Assembly (NCBI GenBank): GCA_028749105.1
Contig: JAQUQF010000087.1
Location: forward strand, 1 to 7,264
Origin: Acidobacteriota bacterium
GTDB lineage: Bacteria; Acidobacteriota; Aminicenantia; UBA2199
Length of the DNA stretch: 7,264 nucleotides
Direction of reading: 5' to 3'
The translations under genes and the position numbers were made by a program. Under the pieces are notes generated by a model. It had not been told where the DNA came from. It was given only the letters and a program-made list of their open reading frames with translations, and made no database searches. The first letter of the stretch is position 1. Every line of letters starts with the position of its first letter. Shown piece by piece: positions 5,397 through 7,264 of the stretch.

Positions 5397-6983
5397 TCAG
5401 CGCTGTCCGCCGAGCTTTTCGAGCAGTTCTGCCACCGGGATGCTGGCCACGTGCGATTCGGAATCGGAAATGGCGTAGGGAATGATCAATTCGCCGTTGA
5501 GAATGATGGAGCCGCAGCTGTAGACCACGTTCGGGACATAGCCTTCGCGTTCCTCTTCCCGCGGCGCCAGTAGCGGCAGTTCCAGCCTGCCCATGACCCT
5601 GGCTGGGTCCTGCAGGTCCAAAAGTGAGGCGCCGATGCAGTATTTGCGCATCGGCCCCACGCCGTGCGTCAGCAGCAGCCAGCCTTTTTTCGTTTCCAAT
5701 GGCGAGCCGCAATTGCCGATCTGGACCAGCTCCCAGGGATTTTCCGGCGCTTCGATCCTGACGCCTTCATGCCAGAAATGGATGTTACGTGAATAGCTGA
5801 TGAAGAGATTTTCACCGTCACTGCGCGTGATCATGGCAAACTGGCCGTTGATGCGGCGCGGAAAAAGGGCCATGCCCTTGTTGCGTGCCATGGCGCCGTT
5901 GAGGGTCGAGATCTGGAAACGGTGAAAATCCTTTGTCTCGATCAATTGCGGCAGTATTTCCCGGCCGTTGTAAGCCGTGTAAGTCGCGTAGTAGATGACG
6001 CTGCCGTCATCATCGACGAAACGGACGAAGCGCGCGTCTTCCACGCCGTTGCTTTCATTTTGCGACAAGGGGAAGATGACCCTTTCCGAGATCAACTCCC
6101 CGTGCGGAAAAAAGACCTCGTAATTCGATTCCGTCAGCCACTTGATGTGGACGACGGCCTCGTCCATGTCGGCAACGGCAAAGGCGCCGCCGGAGCGGAC
6201 AGCGTCAATGGCCCGCCCCATTTCTTCCGGGGTGAAGCGGGCCGGCAGGTGCTGGAAGATGGCCTTGGCCGCTTCGCTGAGCTGCCCCATCTCTGCCAGT
6301 TTGGCCTGAAAAAGCCCCGGGTCGTAGGTCGCATTCAAGACGATCTCGGGCGTGCCCAAAAACGGGCTGACGGATTCCAGGAAGATTGAATTGTCCCTGT
6401 CGATCAGGGCGCTGCGGAAAACGATCGAGGAGATATGCCCTTCGCCGGTGGCGCGAAAACTGAAGATGACCCGGGTCTGCCCTCTCTGTACATTGTTCTG
6501 TTTGGGGTAGATGACGATCGATGGATTGAAAAGGGCGGCGGACTCGATGGAGTATTCCATGGTAAAGCAGGAACCGAGCAAAAGTTTTCTTTCCTCGGAC
6601 AAGGCTGCTGACTCAGGAATGCAGGCGCTGATCCTCAGGTAATTTCCCAACAGGACGGAGCGGATATCCTTGTGACGGTGGGCAAAATCCTTGAGCGTCT
6701 GCTTGAGAAGGGCTTTGACCTGGGTTTCGTCCAGCGCCAGGACGCGGCTGACGATATTGCCGGTGTGGGTTTCCGTTCCCGGACGGAAGGGGCGGGTGAT
6801 GACCCGGCGCGGGTCGGGACGGATATTTTTCAGGGTCTTGTGGGTGATGCGCTTGAACAGGCGCGAAATGATCACCGGGTCCGGGAGGGCAGGTTTGCCC
6901 AGCTGCTCATGGGCGATCAGCACCTCCTCCTCGGCCAGGATCAGGTTGTTTTTAGCCAGACGATCTTTCTTGTTTTTATCCAT
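5397..6983 (-). CDS. GH130-type glycosidase / mannoside phosphorylase-related protein
   Basis: This is a 528-residue cytoplasmic protein without a signal peptide. GH130 enzymes act on beta-mannosides, by phosphorolysis or hydrolysis, using a five-bladed beta-propeller. Family-like blocks are NGVEDARF (312-319, equivalent to the EDPR region with the catalytic Asp), NKGMALFPRRINGQFAMITR (368-387), QIGNCGSPLETKKGWLLLTHG (421-441), YCIGASLLDLQDP (448-460) and GYVPNVVYSCG (481-491). It is longer than the roughly 300-400 residues of classical GH130: an extra N-terminal region carries RVITRPFRPG (60-69), EYSIESAALFNPS (143-155) and SFRATGEGHISSIVFR (175-190), which I recall as typical of a long, poorly characterised subfamily. 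The ATG at 6983 has only a weak ribosome-binding site (GGGG 2 bases upstream), so the exact start is tentative. It lies 70 bases downstream of the small membrane protein gene on the same strand. Substrate and reaction type cannot be told from sequence. Confidence 0.88.
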   Translation of the reverse strand: MDKNKKDRLAKNNLILAEEEVLIAHEQLGKPALPDPVIISRLFKRITHKTLKNIRPDPRRVITRPFRPGTETHTGNIVSRVLALDETQVKALLKQTLKDFAHRHKDIRSVLLGNYLRISACIPESAALSEERKLLLGSCFTMEYSIESAALFNPSIVIYPKQNNVQRGQTRVIFSFRATGEGHISSIVFRSALIDRDNSIFLESVSPFLGTPEIVLNATYDPGLFQAKLAEMGQLSEAAKAIFQHLPARFTPEEMGRAIDAVRSGGAFAVADMDEAVVHIKWLTESNYEVFFPHGELISERVIFPLSQNESNGVEDARFVRFVDDDGSVIYYATYTAYNGREILPQLIETKDFHRFQISTLNGAMARNKGMALFPRRINGQFAMITRSDGENLFISYSRNIHFWHEGVRIEAPENPWELVQIGNCGSPLETKKGWLLLTHGVGPMRKYCIGASLLDLQDPARVMGRLELPLLAPREEEREGYVPNVVYSCGSIILNGELIIPYAISDSESHVASIPVAELLEKLGGQR

Positions 6984-6998
6984 GGCCCCGCCATACTA

Positions 6999-7011
6999 GC
7001 CTGAATCAGGC
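6999..7011. promoter_or_regulatory. Perfect short palindrome before the GH130 gene, possible operator
   Basis: GCCTGA (6999-7004) and TCAGGC (7006-7011) form a perfect 6-base inverted repeat around one base, 15 bases upstream of the GH130 start codon. On the minus strand it falls between weak boxes TTGCTA (7019-7014) and TAGTAT (6996-6991), which are 17 bases apart but match the consensus at only four of six positions each. A repressor site or a small 5'-leader hairpin are both possible. Confidence 0.3.
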
Positions 7012-7022
7012 GATATAGCAAT

Positions 7023-7040
7023 GAAAAAGAGCGCGCCGCT
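7023..7040 (-). terminator. Very weak terminator-like hairpin after the small membrane protein gene
   Basis: On the minus strand AGCG (7040-7037) and CGCT (7033-7030) can pair around GCG and are followed by CTTTTT. The 4-base stem is too short to be a confident terminator; it may only attenuate transcription into the GH130 gene. Confidence 0.15.
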
Positions 7041-7053
7041 GCTATCTTCCGGC

Positions 7054-7218
7054 TCACCTGCCCAGCATGATCAACGCGCCGGATACGATGGCCAGGATCG
7101 CCATGATCAGGGAAAGACCCTCAAAGTTCAAATGGAGCAAGGGGATCAATCCGGTCATGATGAGCCAGATGCCCAGCAGGATCATTCCCAGATTCTTTGT
7201 CAGCCTGCACCTACCCAT
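7054..7218 (-). CDS. Small two-helix inner-membrane protein, function unknown
   Basis: This is a 54-residue protein starting at the ATG at 7218, because a consensus Shine-Dalgarno AAGGAGG (7233-7227) lies 8 bases before it. An in-frame ATG at 7248 would add ten residues but would place this ribosome-binding site inside the reading frame and has no site of its own. After a basic start (Arg3, Arg5, Lys8) come two hydrophobic helices, about 10-29 (LGMILLGIWLIMTGLIPLL) and 35-52 (LSLIMAILAIVSGALIML), joined by a short HLNFEG turn, with Arg at the end. The positive-inside pattern suggests the N-terminus is cytoplasmic. I recall similar short proteins from other bacteria but no function. It precedes the GH130 gene on the same strand by 70 bases and could share its transcript. 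Confidence 0.75.
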   Translation of the reverse strand: MGRCRLTKNLGMILLGIWLIMTGLIPLLHLNFEGLSLIMAILAIVSGALIMLGR

Positions 7219-7264
7219 TTTGTTATCCTCCTTTTTTTTGTTAGCCATATTGAATATTGGCCTG

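Noticed and set aside
3136..5712. Two long minus-strand open frames (3136-4422, 428 codons; 4462-5712, 416 codons) opposite the glycosyltransferase gene.
   Set aside because: Their translations are low-complexity, rich in Gly/Arg/Gln/His/Val with no family motifs, as expected from the antisense frame of a GC-rich gene; the + strand product shows clear GT4 motifs.
5922..6389. Plus-strand open frame of 155 codons inside the GH130 gene.
   Set aside because: It overlaps the GH130 coding sequence fully on the other strand, and its product shows no family features.

Overview
The window looks like a chromosomal segment from a Gram-negative, GC-rich bacterium. It encodes an outer-membrane barrel protein with a Sec signal peptide, a sigma-54 activator and a sigma-54-type promoter. 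The style of the proteins (the small two-helix membrane protein, the barrel and the long GH130 protein) reminds me of Acidobacteriota/Aminicenantes or deltaproteobacterial lineages, but this placement is an impression and not a demonstrated assignment. I see no rRNA, tRNA, CRISPR array, insertion sequence or phage gene.

Left half (1-3000), a regulatory and envelope block on the + strand. An NtrC-type sigma-54 activator (161-1585) has all of its AAA+ and DNA-binding parts. Its receiver domain has lost the acidic pocket and carries Glu where the phosphorylated Asp should be. It is followed by a small receiver-like protein without phosphorylation residues (1698-2126), then a 250-base intergenic region, then a small secreted beta-barrel protein (2377-2982). 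The intergenic region holds three helically spaced GATAAAT-like repeats, a TCGTC/GACGA dyad and a well-matched -24/-12 promoter 60 bases before the barrel gene. The simplest reading is a local circuit in which the activator, working without classical phosphorylation, turns on the barrel gene. A perfect 22-base palindrome followed by a T-run closes the block.

Right half (3133-7264), a glycan block. A 745-residue fusion of a GT4-like glycosyltransferase with a C-terminal alpha/alpha-toroid-like domain (3133-5370) converges, with 26 bases between stop codons, on a 528-residue GH130-type glycosidase/phosphorylase-related protein on the minus strand (5397-6983). Upstream of the latter on the same strand is a 54-residue two-helix membrane protein (7054-7218). 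Adjacent GT and GH130 genes suggest synthesis and turnover (or phosphorolysis) of a mannose-type or related oligosaccharide; the actual sugar cannot be read from the sequence.

The candidates for something new are the apparent phosphorylation-independent sigma-54 circuit (Glu-receiver activator, pseudo-receiver partner, sigma-54-driven barrel) and the GT-toroid/GH130 convergent pair. Both are inferences from motif reading by eye.
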